Positions 24,304 through 36,779 of a stretch of 64,000 nt of DNA are shown here, one piece after another; positions within the stretch are counted from its first letter, which is position 1; the number at the start of each line of letters is the position of its first letter. The notes below the pieces were generated by a model. That model did no database searches, had not been told where the DNA came from, and saw only the letters and a program-made list of their open reading frames with translations. The DNA is from Chrysaora quinquecirrha (lineage: Eukaryota > Cnidaria > Scyphozoa > Semaeostomeae > Pelagiidae). Position numbers and translations under genes: made by a program. Where the stretch lies: NCBI GenBank assembly GCA_014526335.1, contig JACTAT010000051.1:249907-313906 (forward strand), read 5' to 3'.

Positions 24304-27300
24304 CTGAATTCAACTGATGTTATGGCGACAGGCCTGTCGAATTTTTCTGTTGAACCTACCATTTCCCTTGTTTCTTCGTTTTCATTTAGTCTGTAAATGG
24401 TACTTTTTGTAGTCTTGCAGTCAAATGCTCTGCAAAATGTGACATAACGCGAAAGCTAACAACATGAATTCCTAGTTTCCGCGATCTCAGTTTAGTGTCG
24501 GTTAAATAACTGGAGCTCATGCAAGAACGTTAACCTTCCGGGTCTGTGTACTGGATGTCTGTTAAACCCATGTCTGGTTAGCACAATAAATGGGATTTGT
24601 AATTCAAAATCATTCTTAATAATTGGTATTCATGTTTAAGGCAACATAATAATGATAATTGCAGTATAAAAATTGAAAACAAACGACTTTTTACCTGTCT
24701 GGATTAAGTCTTATATCAAGAATGGTGCATGCAGTTCCCATGCACCTGGGTACATCTTGGGTTCTTAGGTAACCAGTTCCACTGCTGTCTAATTAAATCA
24801 AAGAGCTGAAAAAATTTTCTGACATCAGACTGGAAACAGATCTCGTGTTGTACGAATGTCTGGTCAAAGCATATAATTGATTTTTAGAATCTATGCTCGA
24901 CAGCAGCCCTTCATATAGTTTCCTTGGGAAACCTGTTGGTTGAGAATACAGCATTGTTAAATACTTATTTCTTCAGAAATAAAAAAATTGCCTTGACATT
25001 TCACAAACTGATTGTGTTGTGTAACCTTGTAGATAGATTTAGCAACAAGCAATATTCAAGGTATTAGTGCACTATTCTTGCGCAGAAATTCTGAGTTCCA
25101 GACACGTTGTGCAAAAGTTATTCAAAACAGAATACAAACTTTTAAAGGTCAATTGAAATACGAACCTTTGATATAGGATGACATCGGGGGAAATGCACCA
25201 AAATCCACACCAGAAAGAAGAAAAGCCAGAAGCTGATTTCTTAGATAAACTCTAATGACTGCTGAAATAAGAGGCTCATCCTCAGCTAGCCCACCAGTCA
25301 CGCATAAGCTTGCAAAATTGAGCTTCTTTTCAAAACCTGCTTTTCTCATGGATTCTTCAACATCGGCTGGAAACGTCGTTACAGCGAAGGACACATCCTG
25401 TTTATCGGGTAAGTCTCTAACCATTGCAGGCTTCAGTTTGTTTGCTGGGTCTTTAGAGGCAGCTAGCCAAGCAGCTTGTTTCAAATCTTGCGCTCCAGTT
25501 GTGCACACTACTCTTCTCATGTTTGTAATCAGATGGGTAGAATCCCATACTTTATGCTCGAGCCTATTTCTTTGTTGATTATATTCTGGTATGCAAAACC
25601 ATGTGCTAGGACATTCAGGTATTCCATGATCAATTCGACTTGTGCTTTTCCATTTTGCAACTTCATCAGACCAGATGATCTTTACGTAGCTTACGTTCAG
25701 GGCTGCTTTATAATACTTATTGGACTCTACAATTGATCTAGCAAGTTGTAACAAAGATTTTGGTTTATAGCAAAAGCCCTTCGGCCCATTGCCTTTGTTC
25801 TTATTACAACCTTGCACCGTTGCTTTCTTTGGCTTCTGTGACTTTGTCTTATTCCTGCGTATTTCTGTTTGTTTGTTGTCAGATATAACTTTATATAACT
25901 CAACGTAAGGTTTGTTTGGAAGATTCAAACCCTGTAATACACATTTCTCAGTGGATACACAACGCTCTTTCTCTTCTGCAAAAATATCACTAGATAGGCA
26001 ATCCTTTGGCTTCTGCATCACGTCACGAATGATATCTTTCTTTGCAATCTTTTTTGTTTTCTCAAAAGTTTTGTGCTGGAGCTCTATCAATGTTAATGGA
26101 TTTCCATCTTTATCTTCTGTGATCAGGGAATAGAACTCGCCATCGAATGATGTTGCCAATATATCAATCCCACAGCAAGCATTCATAACTTTGTCGTATA
26201 CATTTCTTTTTTTGTCTTTGCTGAAGGTTTTCCTTTTAGACCATAGAAAACGGGATAACAGCAAGGTTTCTCTGGATCATACATTCTTGTAGATGTGGCA
26301 AGAAGACAAACGAACAATTCTTGAGCCTTAAGTCTCAATAGACCATACCCTGTTTCTATCAGATCTCTTACTTTCAGCCAATTCATGGGATCGGATCGGA
26401 CGGACAAACAGGTTGGAAAATTATATGCTGTATAAACAGGGACAAAATTGAACAGTTTTTCTGAATCCTCGACATTTTGTACGGAAGGTACCTCAACAAG
26501 AACTTCGACACAAGATCGCAAAAAGGCAGTTATTTTTTCTGGAAGAATTTCCTTTGCGAAAAGTGTTCTTGTCGTGGGATATTTTCCGCACTTCATCATT
26601 TGAAGTAAATTCTTTATTTCAATTCTCGCTGTAAGCCATAATTCATCACAGAACTTCACCCTGCTTACCACAGTGCTTTTCGGAGAATAGCACGCAAATA
26701 TCAATTCAGGGACTTGCGGCTCCGCTTCCATCTCTACAATAAGCTGTCAAGCATAATATTTTGGTATTTCATAATACACCGGCAGCTTGTATGTATTGGG
26801 GCTGGTGGGAATGGGCATTTTATTTCTACCTTTGCGACAGCCTTTCCAACATACCCCGTTGTCGTGTTGACGGAGCAGATGACGCCATCAGCACATACTT
26901 CAACTAGATTTTCATTCATTTGTTCGCATTTGATGAAGGATGCACCAGCTTCAACGAATATTTTGTCTGGATAGTACAGTGGGATCACATAACTCACTAC
27001 AGTCGCAACTGCATGCTGCTCATCCTGGATCCCCACTCTAGATATTGTTGCATTGAAGATTTGTTTCTGTCGTTGGATAATAGGACAGTATCATCATCTG
27101 ATTGACCATCAACGTTCAATTCACGCGCTGGTTGATCCTCTGTACTTCTTTGGTTTTCATTTTCAACAACTTCGAGAGTCTTTGTTAACTTTGACTTGAG
27201 AAAGGCAGTTTGGTCGGCAAGCTTCCCGAGTCCAAGACCTTTGTACAGAGTACTACCAGTAAATAAAGCTAGTGTTCTCAGGTGAAACCAAGCATCAGTT

Positions 27301-27415
27301 CCTTGCTTCACACATAATGGTTGCGGTTCCAGCAGAAGATCCGCTGGATCTTTTAAGCTAACAATGTACTGCTTAAGATTTAACATGTTCTCCTTCACCA
27401 GTGAATTTGGGGTAC
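24304..27415 (-). pseudogene. YqaJ-type nuclease plus transposase-like gene, copy 1 (5'-truncated)
   Basis: Predicted exons B (27415-25166), C (24805-24695) and D (24429-24304) match copy 2, but exon A is absent because the duplication junction lies upstream. Exon B begins with a YqaJ/lambda exonuclease fold: QGTDAWFHLR, LEWG, ADG and VEIKCP. The nuclease part is spread over three frames, with a shift after LEWG and another at the PVYY block that also has an in-frame stop after YYA. These lesions are shared with copy 2. The C-terminal part (26264-25149) carries FDGEFYSLIT, VWDSTHLITNMR and AEDEP. Copy 1 has an extra two-part frameshift near 25300-25335 that scrambles the conserved WWAAEDEPG region. 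Confidence 0.65.
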
Positions 27416-27795
27416 CTGAAGAGTATAAAATTGTCAAAAAGTTAAAGCGTCTTTTTTAGTTATGTTCGTTTAAATCATGACATCCTAATATTTTATTGCT
27501 TTTTAAACAATTAGTCCAAAAAATAGCAATGGTAAAAAAAAATTCAGCTTTTGAACAAATTATTCAATTTGAATAAATAGCAGTTATTATGTTATGTAAC
27601 ATGCTGTAAAATTTAAAAGCTGAGTTGCAAAGGGGTATTCGAAAATGTAGCTTTTTATAGGCCCATGTCAACAGCGCTCCTCCTGATGCTCTTAATGTTA
27701 CAAAACAGCGTCAACAAATCCAAACAACTTAAAACACAGGATGCTGAAAATTATAATAATGACTTTATTAAAAACATCTAGCTACCAATACCATC

Positions 27796-30700
27796 TGTTA
27801 CAAGTTATTCCTTTTATTGTTACCAGGGTAACAAAAGTGATTCTCTATAGTTAGTAGTTGTAACTTAAATAATCATATCTTCAAATTTCAAGAACTGGCT
27901 GAATGTAAAACAAAATATAATTCAACAGATTTCCAATGCAGCAAGTTACTTATTCAAATATTTTCCGATTATTTTAACTGCTTTTTAATACTCTTTGTTA
28001 GAAACTTTTGTTACACTACTTACTGTCTTTCATTTCTAACAAGAAAAGTCTTATAAATGTATCAAATCTAAACAACAACAAACCATTCACCAACATTACT
28101 ATCTGCAGACCTCTGTTGCTTAGAGAGTATCTCAGATGCAACAATGTCTGGCATTGCTTAAATGTTATAGGCAGATCGGCGCACTAAATTTGCTGATTGA
28201 TAGGATAGGACACCATTGACATTGTATCCATATGAATATGGGATTGCCACTAAAAAACTGTCTTTGCAGGCTGAAAAATTATTCCACAATATCTTGGTTA
28301 AGGCGTTTTAAAATCACTTAAACATCTCCATAACTGGACTTGAAGGTTTCAGAACAGATATAACCAATAAGCTCTTTAAGACAGGACACAGACAACTAGA
28401 GGAAAATGCACACAAACAGTTAGTGAGTGTTACAGCAATTCTTTTCCTCTTTTTCTAGCTGAAAGGGAATTGACATCATCAATGAAAAAATAGAATCTCA
28501 TGAAATATGGCCCGTTTTCGAAATTGTTATTTAGTTTTTACCAGAATAGTGAAAAATGTTTCTCCATCAACTTACTTTTAAATCAAACACGGTTTCCCAG
28601 CTTATGAAATTTACTGCTATTTCTTCAATCAATATTGACATCCCATACAACGTGGTGTGCAGTAACGTGGAGGATGTGCAGTATAGTGGAGGGTGCCAAT
28701 ACAACGTGGAGGGATACCATCATGTAAGTGGGGGGTGCCAATACAAGGTGGAGGGTTATCATCATGTAAGTGGAGGATGGGGATTATCCTGGAGGGTTAT
28801 CATCATTTAAGTGGAGGGATATCATTTTTAACGTGGAGGGATACCATCATGTAAGTGGAAAATGCGGAGTATCCTGGGCGGTTATCATCATGTAAGTGGA
28901 GGGATATCGTATTTAACGTGGAGATATAACATCATGTAAGTGGAGGGTGCCAATACAACGTGGAGGGCTATCATCATGTAAGTGGAGGATGCGGAGTATC
29001 GTGGAGGGTTATCATCATGCAAGTGGAGTGATATCATTTTTAACGTGGAGGGATATCATCATGTAAGTGGAGGATGCCGAGTATCGTGGAGGGTTACCAT
29101 CATGTAAGTAGAGGGTTGCAACGAATACTGAAATGTTGCATGGAAATTGCATGGAAGTTAGAGAGGATATGGCCTATTCTAATAGTCACGAAAACTCTGC
29201 TTATACTGTATTCGAAGAAATGGTCGATGTGATAAATCGTATTTACTTATTAGAATACTGTAGATACGCCAAAATGTAAAATGCAGACCTTCAGTACGAT
29301 TGACTTTGCTAACTGATGCTCGGAAATTTTGCATTGATGCAACAATGAAAAAGGCCAGGCAATGCAACTACATAAATATGATTGTTCTTCCGTAAAACAA
29401 CCCCAGTCAATTGTTTTAATTGAAATACACAACACGAGAACCTGATTTGAAAAGAGTTTTATCATTGCATCGATGGCAAGGGCAAGGGTTCAAGTGAGAT
29501 GCAAAGTTTTGAGCTTTCTCTTGCGTTGCTTTTGTAAACAAAGCTAAACCACATTTCCGCCATCACGTAAATAGGATTTTTGCAGCATGATCACAGAATT
29601 AATTTAAGCGCTCTATTTACAACATAACAAACAAATCACCCGAAAGGAAAACAAAGTGAGTAATAAATATTAAAAACTTTTAACCAAAGGTTTATCATAC
29701 CAAAAAATAAATGTTTCTACAACACAACTGACAAAACCGAAAAATGATAAATGATAATGATATACTATTGATAATGATATACTATTTATTTGCAAAAAAT
29801 TTATATCTGTAATAGTACGGCCTTTATTTTATCGTAATGACCAATCGGTGTCCCAGACAAGGCACTTAAATGATCACATCTGTAGCTCTAGAAACACACG
29901 TATTTTCTTTAAAGAAACTCTTTAGAAGCAATCCGGACTGCCGAATGGCGAAAAATTGATCCTCCTTTTCAGGAAAAGTTTACGACGAAACTTTTCTTAG
30001 TCTGCGAAACATTTTCTTGACATAAAACAGATTAGAATGCTTCAAGCATTCAAATACGATCGATAAATGAGTTTATGATATCATGCTGATAAAATGAATT
30101 TGTTACAAGGAGAGATATCTAAAAAACTCGAAAGAAACTTTTAGTATTCAAAAACCTGAAAATTAAAAGAAACTTTCAGAGGGCATAGTTACTTATATAA
30201 AAATAGTGTAATACCATTTCAATAGCGTACAGTTTCGTTTATGTATTTCCTTTCATTGACGACAGTACCCCCGTGTTCTAATATTTCACTTTTCTTGGCT
30301 TCAAGTCGTTTTAAACCACGATTTTCACAGGTAGTACATGTATCACTAACTTAAATTTCATGGGAAATCAACTAATGTTCAATCAGAAACTAGTACCAGG
30401 CTATTACCCGTAGACTTCTATACCCGTTTCTGCTTTATTGGCGTTACGCTGACCATGTCACCCCATTGTCGATAAAACTGTAGGTCATAGCCTACAACTC
30501 AATATCTTCTTCAAGATTAAGCAGTTTTTCCAGCAATATTTTTATTCATCGCAGCGGTGGTAAGCTTGTACTGGCTGTGCCTTTCTTGGTGGCTCACCGA
30601 ATTGGCAAAGAGTACCTTCTTTCCTTTTGCCCTTTCTTCTTTTCCTTTGAGTTGTATCAAAGAATTTATCCCTTTGAAATGAAATGGAAATAAGAATACG

Positions 30701-33700
30701 GTTACCAAGAAATGTAAAGCCTCAAAGCTACCCGCTTGAGTTTTTCTTCTTCCTAGGTTTTCCAAACTCAGTTTTTTGTTGTTAGTATTTTTTTGTCATC
30801 TAGAATAACATTGATGTTTTTATGAGTTTGAACATGAGTGAAGCTGGAGATATCCTCAAGTAAACTCAAAGGGCTTTGATTTACGTAATCCAGCAGATGT
30901 TAAATCTGGGTTAATCAATGAAATCTCACAGAAATGTAATAATAAACCCATCGAATACTGCTTACCTGAATTCAACTGATGTTATGGCGACAGGCCTGTC
31001 GAATTTTTCTGTTGAACCTACCATTTCCCTTGTTTCTTCGTTTTCATTTAGTCTGTAAATGGTACTTTTTGTAGTCTTGCAGTCAAATGCTCTGCAAAAT
31101 GTGACATAACGCGAAAGCTAACAACATGAATTCCTAGTTTCCGCGATCTCAGTTTAGTGTCGGTTAAATAACTGGAGCTCATGCAAGAACGTTAACCTTC
31201 CAGGTCTGTGTACTGGATGTCTGTTAAACCCATGTCTGGTTAGCACAATAAATGGGATTTGTAATTCAAAATCATTCTTAATAATTGGTATTCATGTTTA
31301 AGGCAACATAATAATGACAATTGCAGTATAAAAATTGAAAACAAACGACTTTTTACCTGTCTGGATTAAGTCTTATATCAAGAATGGTGCATGCAGTTCC
31401 CATGCACCTGGGTACATCTTGGGTTCTTAGGTAACCAGTTCCACTGCTGTCTAATTAAATCAAAGAGCTGAAAAAATTTTCTGACATCAGACTGGAAACA
31501 GATCTCGTGTTGTACGAATGTCTGGTCAAAGCATATAATTGATTGTTAGAATCTATGCTTGACAGCAGCCCTTCATATAGTTTCCTTGGGAAACCTGTTG
31601 GTTGAGAATACAGCATTGTTAAATACTTATTTCTTCAGAAATAAAAAAGTTGCCTTGACATTTCACAAACTGATTGTGTTGTGTAACCTTGTAGATAGAT
31701 TTAGCAACAAGCAATATTCAAGGTATTAGTGCACTCTTCTTGCGCAGAAATTCTGAGTTCCAGACACGTTGTGCAAAAGTTATTCAAAACGGAATACAAA
31801 CTTTTAAAGGTCAATTGAAATACGAACCTTTGATATAGGATGAAATCGGGGGAAATGCACCAAAATCCACACCAGAAAGAAGAAAAGCCAGAAGCTGATT
31901 TCTTAGATAAACTCTATTGACTGCTGAAATACCAGGCTCATCCTCAGCGGCCCACCAGTCACGCATAAGCTTGCAAAATTGAGCTTCTTTTTCAAAACCT
32001 GCTTTTCTCATGGATTCTTCAACATCGGCTGCAAACGTCGTTACAGCGAAGGACACGTCCTGTTTATCGGGTAAGTCTCTAACCATTGCAGGCTTCAGTT
32101 TGTTTGCTGGATCTATAGAGGCAGCTAGCCAAGCAGCTTGTTTCAAATCTTGCGCTCCAGTTGTGCACACTACTCTTCTCATGTTTGTAATCAGATGGGT
32201 AGAATCCCATACTTTATGCTCGAGCCTATTTCTTTGTTGATTATATTCTGGTATGCAAAACCATGTGCTAGGACATTCAGGTATTCCATGATCAATTCGA
32301 CTTGTGCTTTTCCATTTTGCAACTTCATCAGACCAGATGATATTTGCGTAGCTTACGTTCAGGGCTGCTTTATAATACTTATTGGACTCTACAATTGATC
32401 TAGCAAGTTGTAACAAAGATTTTGGTTTATAGCAAAAGCCCTTCGGCCCATTGCCTTTGTTCTTATTACAACCTTGCACCGTTGCTTTCTTTGGCTTCTG
32501 TGACTTTGTCTTATTCCTGCGTATTTCTGTTTGTTTGTTGTCAGATATAACTTTATATAACTCAACGTAAGGTTTCTTTGGAAGATTCAAACCCTGTAAT
32601 ACACATTTCTCAGTGGATACACAACGCTCTTTCTGTTCTGCAAAAATATCACTAGATAGGCAATCCTTTGGCTTCTGCATCACGTCACGAATGATATCTT
32701 TCTTTGCAATCTTTTTTGTTTTCTCAAAAGTTTTGTGCTGGAGCTCTATCAATGTTAATGGATTTCCATCTTTATCTTCTGTGATCAGGGAATAGAACTC
32801 GCCATCGAACGATGTTGCCAATATATCAATCCCACAGCAAGCATTCATAACTTTGTCGTATACATTTCTTTTTTTGTCTTTGCTGAAGGTTTTCCTTTTA
32901 GACCATAGAAAACGGGATAACAGCAAGGTTTCTCTGGATCATACATTCTTGTAGATGTGGCAAGAAGACAAACAAACAATTCTTGAGCCTTAAGCCTCGA
33001 TAGACCATACCCTGTTTCTATCAGATCTCTTACTTTCAGCCAATTCATGGGATCGGATCGGATGGACAAACAGGTTGGAAAATTATATGCTGTATAAACA
33101 GGGACAAAATTGAACAGTATTTCTGAATCCTCGACATTTTGTACGGAAGGTACCTCAACAAGAACTTCGACACAAGATCGCAAAAAGGCAGTTATTTTTT
33201 CTGGAAGAATTTCCTTTGCGAAAAGTGTTCTTGTCGTGGGATATTTTCCGCACTTCATCATTTGAAGTAAATTCTTTATTTCAATTCTCGCTGTAAGCCA
33301 TAAATCATCACAGAGCTTCACCCTGCTTACCACAGTCCTTTTCGGAGAATAGCAAGCAAATATCAATTCAGGGACTTGCGGCTCCGCTTCCATCTCTACA
33401 ATAAGCTGTCAAGCATAATATTTTGGTATTTCATAATACACCGGCAGCTTGTATGTATTGGGGCTGGTGGGAATGGGCATTTTATTTCTACCTTTGCGAC
33501 AGCCTTTCCAACATACCCCGTTGTCCTGTTGACGGAGCAGATGACGCCATCAGCACATACTTCAACTAGATTTTCATTCATTTGTTTGCATTTGATGAAG
33601 GATGCACCAGCTTCAACGAACATTTTGTCTGGATAGTACAGTGGGATCACATAACTCACTACAGTCGCAACTGCATGCTGCTCATCCTGGATCCCCACTC

Positions 33701-34457
33701 TAGATATTGTTGCATTGAAGATTTGTTTCTGTCGTTGGATAATGGGACAGTATCATCATCTGATTGACCATCAACGTTCAATTCACGCGCTGGTTGATCC
33801 TCTGTACTTCTTTGGTTTTCATTTTCAACAACTTCGAGAGTCTTTCTTAACTTTGACTTGAGAAAGGCAGTTTGGTCGGAAAGCTTCCCGAGTCCAAGAC
33901 CTTTGTACAGAGTACTACCAGTAAATAAAGCTAGTGTTCTCAGGTGAAACCAAGCATCAGTTCCTTGCTTCACACATAATGGTTGCGGTTCCAGCAGAAG
34001 ATCCGCTGGATCTTTTAAGCTAACAATGTACTGCTTAAGATTTAACATGTTCTCCTTCACCAGTGAATTTGGGGTACCTGAAGAGTATAAAATTGTCAAA
34101 AAGTTAAAGCGTCTTTTTTAGTTATGTTCGTTTAAATCATGACATCCTAATATTTTATTGCTTTTTAAACAATTAGTCCAAAAAATAGCAATGGTAAAAA
34201 AAAATTCAGCTTTTGAATAAATTATTCAATTTGAATAAATAGCAGTTATTATGTTATGTAACATGCTGTAAAATTTAAAAGCTGAGTTGCAAAGGGGTAT
34301 TCGAAAATGTAGCTTTTTATAGGCCCATGTCAACGGCGCTCCTCCTGATGCTCTTAATGTTACAAAACAGCGTCAACAAATCCAAACAACTTAAAACACA
34401 GGATGCTGAAAATTATAATAATGACTTTATTAAAAAACATCTAGCTACCAATACCAT
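27796..34457. repeat. Tandem duplication 2, copy 2
   Basis: Second copy of 21206-27795. It runs on at 34457 into exon A and the right TIR, so it keeps the original element layout, whereas copy 1 lacks exon A and the right TIR. Confidence 0.9.
28639..29115 (+). repeat. Left TIR of YqaJ element, copy 2
   Basis: Same composition as 22049-22450 but with about 86 extra bases of subrepeats, consistent with unit-number change by slippage or unequal exchange. Confidence 0.85.
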
Positions 34458-34965
34458 GTAGTGTTCTTGCCACTAGACAGACTTTTCTGCTTTGATCAGG
34501 AGCATCTTCTATAAATTGATTAATCATGTAAAGATCACATTTGGCCCAAGATATGCCACTCACAAGCTTGCTTTGTTTCCATTTTGATTCCCCGCCAGCA
34601 GCAGTGATCATATTTGCTATAGCAGTTTCTTTATTCAATTTGGCTTGTCTTGCATCCTTTATGCGAAGCCTTACAAGGCGAACTGCAGATCTCATATTGT
34701 CCAAAATTTCATCCTTCTCGCACCTACTCAGATCCTTGATGTCTCTGTCCCCTTGCAACCTTAACATCTGTATTTGCAAATGCTTTACAATGTCCAATTC
34801 ATTTCTAAGTCTTTCCTGTCTCTCTTGAAGCGTTGGCCTGGTCTCAATACCTCCCATGTCAATGTCCCCAAATTCTTTCGTTAAACCACTCCATAACAAT
34901 TTTCCATAAAAAGATAACATGAACTGTTGCCCACCTTCAGCTTGCTTTAACACAGCTTCAATCAT
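30966..34965 (-). pseudogene. YqaJ-type nuclease plus transposase-like gene, copy 2 (fullest version)
   Basis: Predicted exons: A 34965-34455, B 34077-31828, C 31467-31357, D 31091-30966. The A/B intron has a GT donor and a CTTCAG acceptor, and joining gives ARTLHG-TPNSLV in frame; C and D also join in frame (LNPDR-AFDC). Exon B starts with a YqaJ-like nuclease: QGTDAWFHLR, LEWG, CADG, VEIKCP, then a PVYY...YY block; the ADG aspartate and the E and K of VEIK match the D...ExK nuclease signature. The C-terminal 370 residues keep FDGEFYSL, WDSTHLITNMR and WWAAEDEPG, which could be the acidic residues of an RNase H-like transposase (hypothesis). Two frameshifts and one stop in exon B are shared with copy 1. 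Confidence 0.65.
34455..34965 (-). CDS. Exon A of YqaJ-element gene
   Basis: An open frame of 170 codons from ATG 34965, placed directly inside the right TIR. It is charged and helical-looking, with a possible coiled coil around TRPTLQERQERLRNELDIVK and a basic stretch later (RLRIKDARQAKLNKE). No domain is recognised. A GT donor at 34454-34453 lets it splice to the nuclease exon; reading through it instead ends at 34441. Tandem duplication 2 breaks just inside this intron, so this exon exists once. Confidence 0.6.
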
Positions 34966-34976
34966 AGGGCGTTAAA

Positions 34977-35228
34977 TATGGTATCCCTCCACGTTAAATA
35001 TGATATCCCTCCACTTACATTATGATAACCCTCCATGATACACCGCATCCTCCACTAACATGATGATAACCCTCCACGTTGTATTGGCACCCTCCACTTA
35101 CATGATGGTATCCCTCCACGTTGTATTGGCACCCTCCACTTACATGATGGTATCCCTCCACGTTGTATTGGCACCCTCCACTATACTGCACATCCTCCAC
35201 GTTACTGCACACCACGTTGTACGGGGTG
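34977..35228 (-). repeat. Right TIR of YqaJ element
   Basis: Reverse-complement version of the left TIR: CCCTCCACGTTGTATTGGCA and TTACATGATGGTATCCCTCC units repeated, ending ...CACACCACGTTGTACGGGGTG at 35228. The outer 90 bases match the left end almost perfectly. Confidence 0.85.
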
Positions 35229-36000
35229 ATTGAGCCAGTAACAAGAATTATGATAACAGCTAAAGTTGGAGGAATAAATCTGAACATGCTATACAATTCT
35301 GGAAGCACTTATACCATGTTAACAAAGCAGTTTTATAATAAACTAAGAAGTTAACCACCGTTGGCTCCAGTCACCAACGCAGTTGTTGGAATATCAGGTG
35401 AAAAGTTCGAGTTTCAAGGAATTGCTCACTTGAACATTAAGTTAACCAGATCAGATTGCGCAAAATTTATCATGGAATATCAGCCTGTCTTGGTATCACA
35501 TAAAATAACAAGCAATATTTTGGGAATGCACACTGAAACTCAGTTTAAAGGTGTAATTGGAGATTATGATAAGGAACATCTCACTTTCATACCAGCAAAT
35601 AATGAGAGAAATATCGTCATCAAATATGTTAAGAAGAAACAAATAAAATTGCCTACGTTCAAGTGGCAAAAGTGACAGCTGTACCAAAGCACACTGTTAA
35701 AATGATGCCTTCTAAGATCGCTCAGGGCCATGGAAGAACCAACTGTGGTGGTTGATCAAGCAGAGATGCTAGATAATGATGCTGACTGTAACAACATTAT
35801 TTGTTTGGAGAAAGGCAAAAGAGTAGAAGATTTAACAGCAGTGGAATCAGCTTTTGAAAATCAGTTAATTGTGGAATCTACTGCAATTATTGAAAACTAG
35901 GAAATATCTATAAATGATGTCAGCAGTCACCTAAAACCTCAAATTAAGAAAGTGAACTCGCAAATAGTGCAATTAAGCCATGATGCAATTATTTCAATAG
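35229..36000 (+). pseudogene. gypsy-like retropepsin fragment, target of the YqaJ element
   Basis: The frame reads MITAKVGGINLNMLYNSGSTYTML at 35250-35325, a retropepsin whose active-site aspartate (DSG) is replaced by asparagine (NSG), then a stop at 35352-35354 and a continuation with ILGMHTETQFKGVIG, the second conserved block, to 35672. Later frames to about 36000 resemble the protease-RT linker but contain stops. The YqaJ element is inserted just upstream (ATTGA duplication at 35229-35233). No RT follows, so the fragment is old and incomplete. Confidence 0.6.
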
Positions 36001-36779
36001 CTGTTGTTGTATTATAATATTGTGATATTTGTTTAATTTCAGGATTCAGAGTGTTCGGTTTTGTAAAATTGAATCTGACAACTTGATGAAGAAATTTTCT
36101 CTTATGATTCTGTGGTTTGCAACTCTGCTTCAGTTCATGAAATATTTGCTGATATCTATGTTATTTATTCATGTTTAATGTCCATACATTTTCTGAAATC
36201 TAGTCCTTTAAAGCTTTGAAAATTGAGGAGTAAACCTGAGTTTTATCTTATTATCTAGTAGATTATCATGTTCAATATATTCCATATAAGTTCCCAATAA
36301 GCCAGTTCTTGTCAGTCGATTCACATGTATTCTTTTCCTTGTCAAGCCATCCGAGTCTGTTCTTGTAATTATGCTCGAAATTGCATTATCATTCGATTCT
36401 TTCTAGACTGATCAGCTTACTGGCTAACTCCTCTAGAAGAGCTAATCATAAGTTAGTTGTCCTGCAGACTATGATACCTACTTGAGGATCTTCCTCGATT
36501 GTGGACTTGATTTATAACGTCTTTTGCTCTATTGTTGTACCTTGAAATGGCTTGATGCTGGTCTTTCCTTTGGTGCTTTGCGATTAATGTCTTGCCTCTT
36601 TATATTTTGGTTAATTTAATCACTTGTTATAGACGTTTTCATAGTAATATAGTAATATTTATGTGGTTTGTTTCCCAAATTTGTCCCTCGAATGATAAAT
36701 TTGCATTCTCAAATCAATTCGATAAAATTCAAAATTTTTCGTAAAATAACTGTTTACTAAAGAAAAAATTACTATCAAA
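36001..36779. other. Unassigned AT-rich sequence
   Basis: No family recognised. A minus-strand fragment near 36300-36250 (RTGLLGTYMEY) hints at an old coding remnant but is too short to assign. Confidence 0.3.

Larger units (their letters stand above)
21206..27795. repeat. Tandem duplication 2, copy 1 (6590 bp)
   Basis: From CTGTTACAAGTTATTCC at about 21206 the sequence repeats at 27796. The unit contains about 840 bases of left flank, the left TIR of the YqaJ element and most of its gene, and ends inside the first intron just downstream of exon A. Copies differ by point changes, an extra 86-base set of TIR subrepeats in copy 2 and a C-homopolymer difference near 23595. No obvious homology is seen at the junction. 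Confidence 0.9.
28639..35228 (-). mobile_element. TIR DNA element encoding a YqaJ nuclease (complete ends)
   Basis: The left end (CATCCCATACAACGTGG) and right end (CCACGTTGTACGGGGTG) are inverted repeats, flanked by ATTGA at 28634-28638 and 35229-35233, a 5-bp target duplication. Removing element and one ATTGA joins a reading frame on the left (FLHQLTFKSNT...) to the gypsy-like protease frame on the right (IEPVTRIMITAKVGG), which supports the boundaries. One multi-exon gene fills the minus strand from 34965. The terminal repeats are unusually long and made of tandem subunits. I cannot match termini and target length to a named superfamily with certainty. Confidence 0.75.

Noticed and set aside
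25255..26133. Plus-strand frames over the YqaJ gene
   Set aside because: They are antisense shadows of the conserved minus-strand exon, which carries the recognisable motifs.
28556..28810. Frame over the YqaJ-element TIR with repeated YHHVSGG units (also 35015-35308)
   Set aside because: It is only the translation of the tandem subrepeats; its first residues belong to the gypsy-like target frame.
28639..35228. Equality of the element length (6590) and the duplication offset at its left end (6590)
   Set aside because: The duplication breakpoints lie outside the element on the left and inside an intron on the right, so the match is most simply a coincidence.
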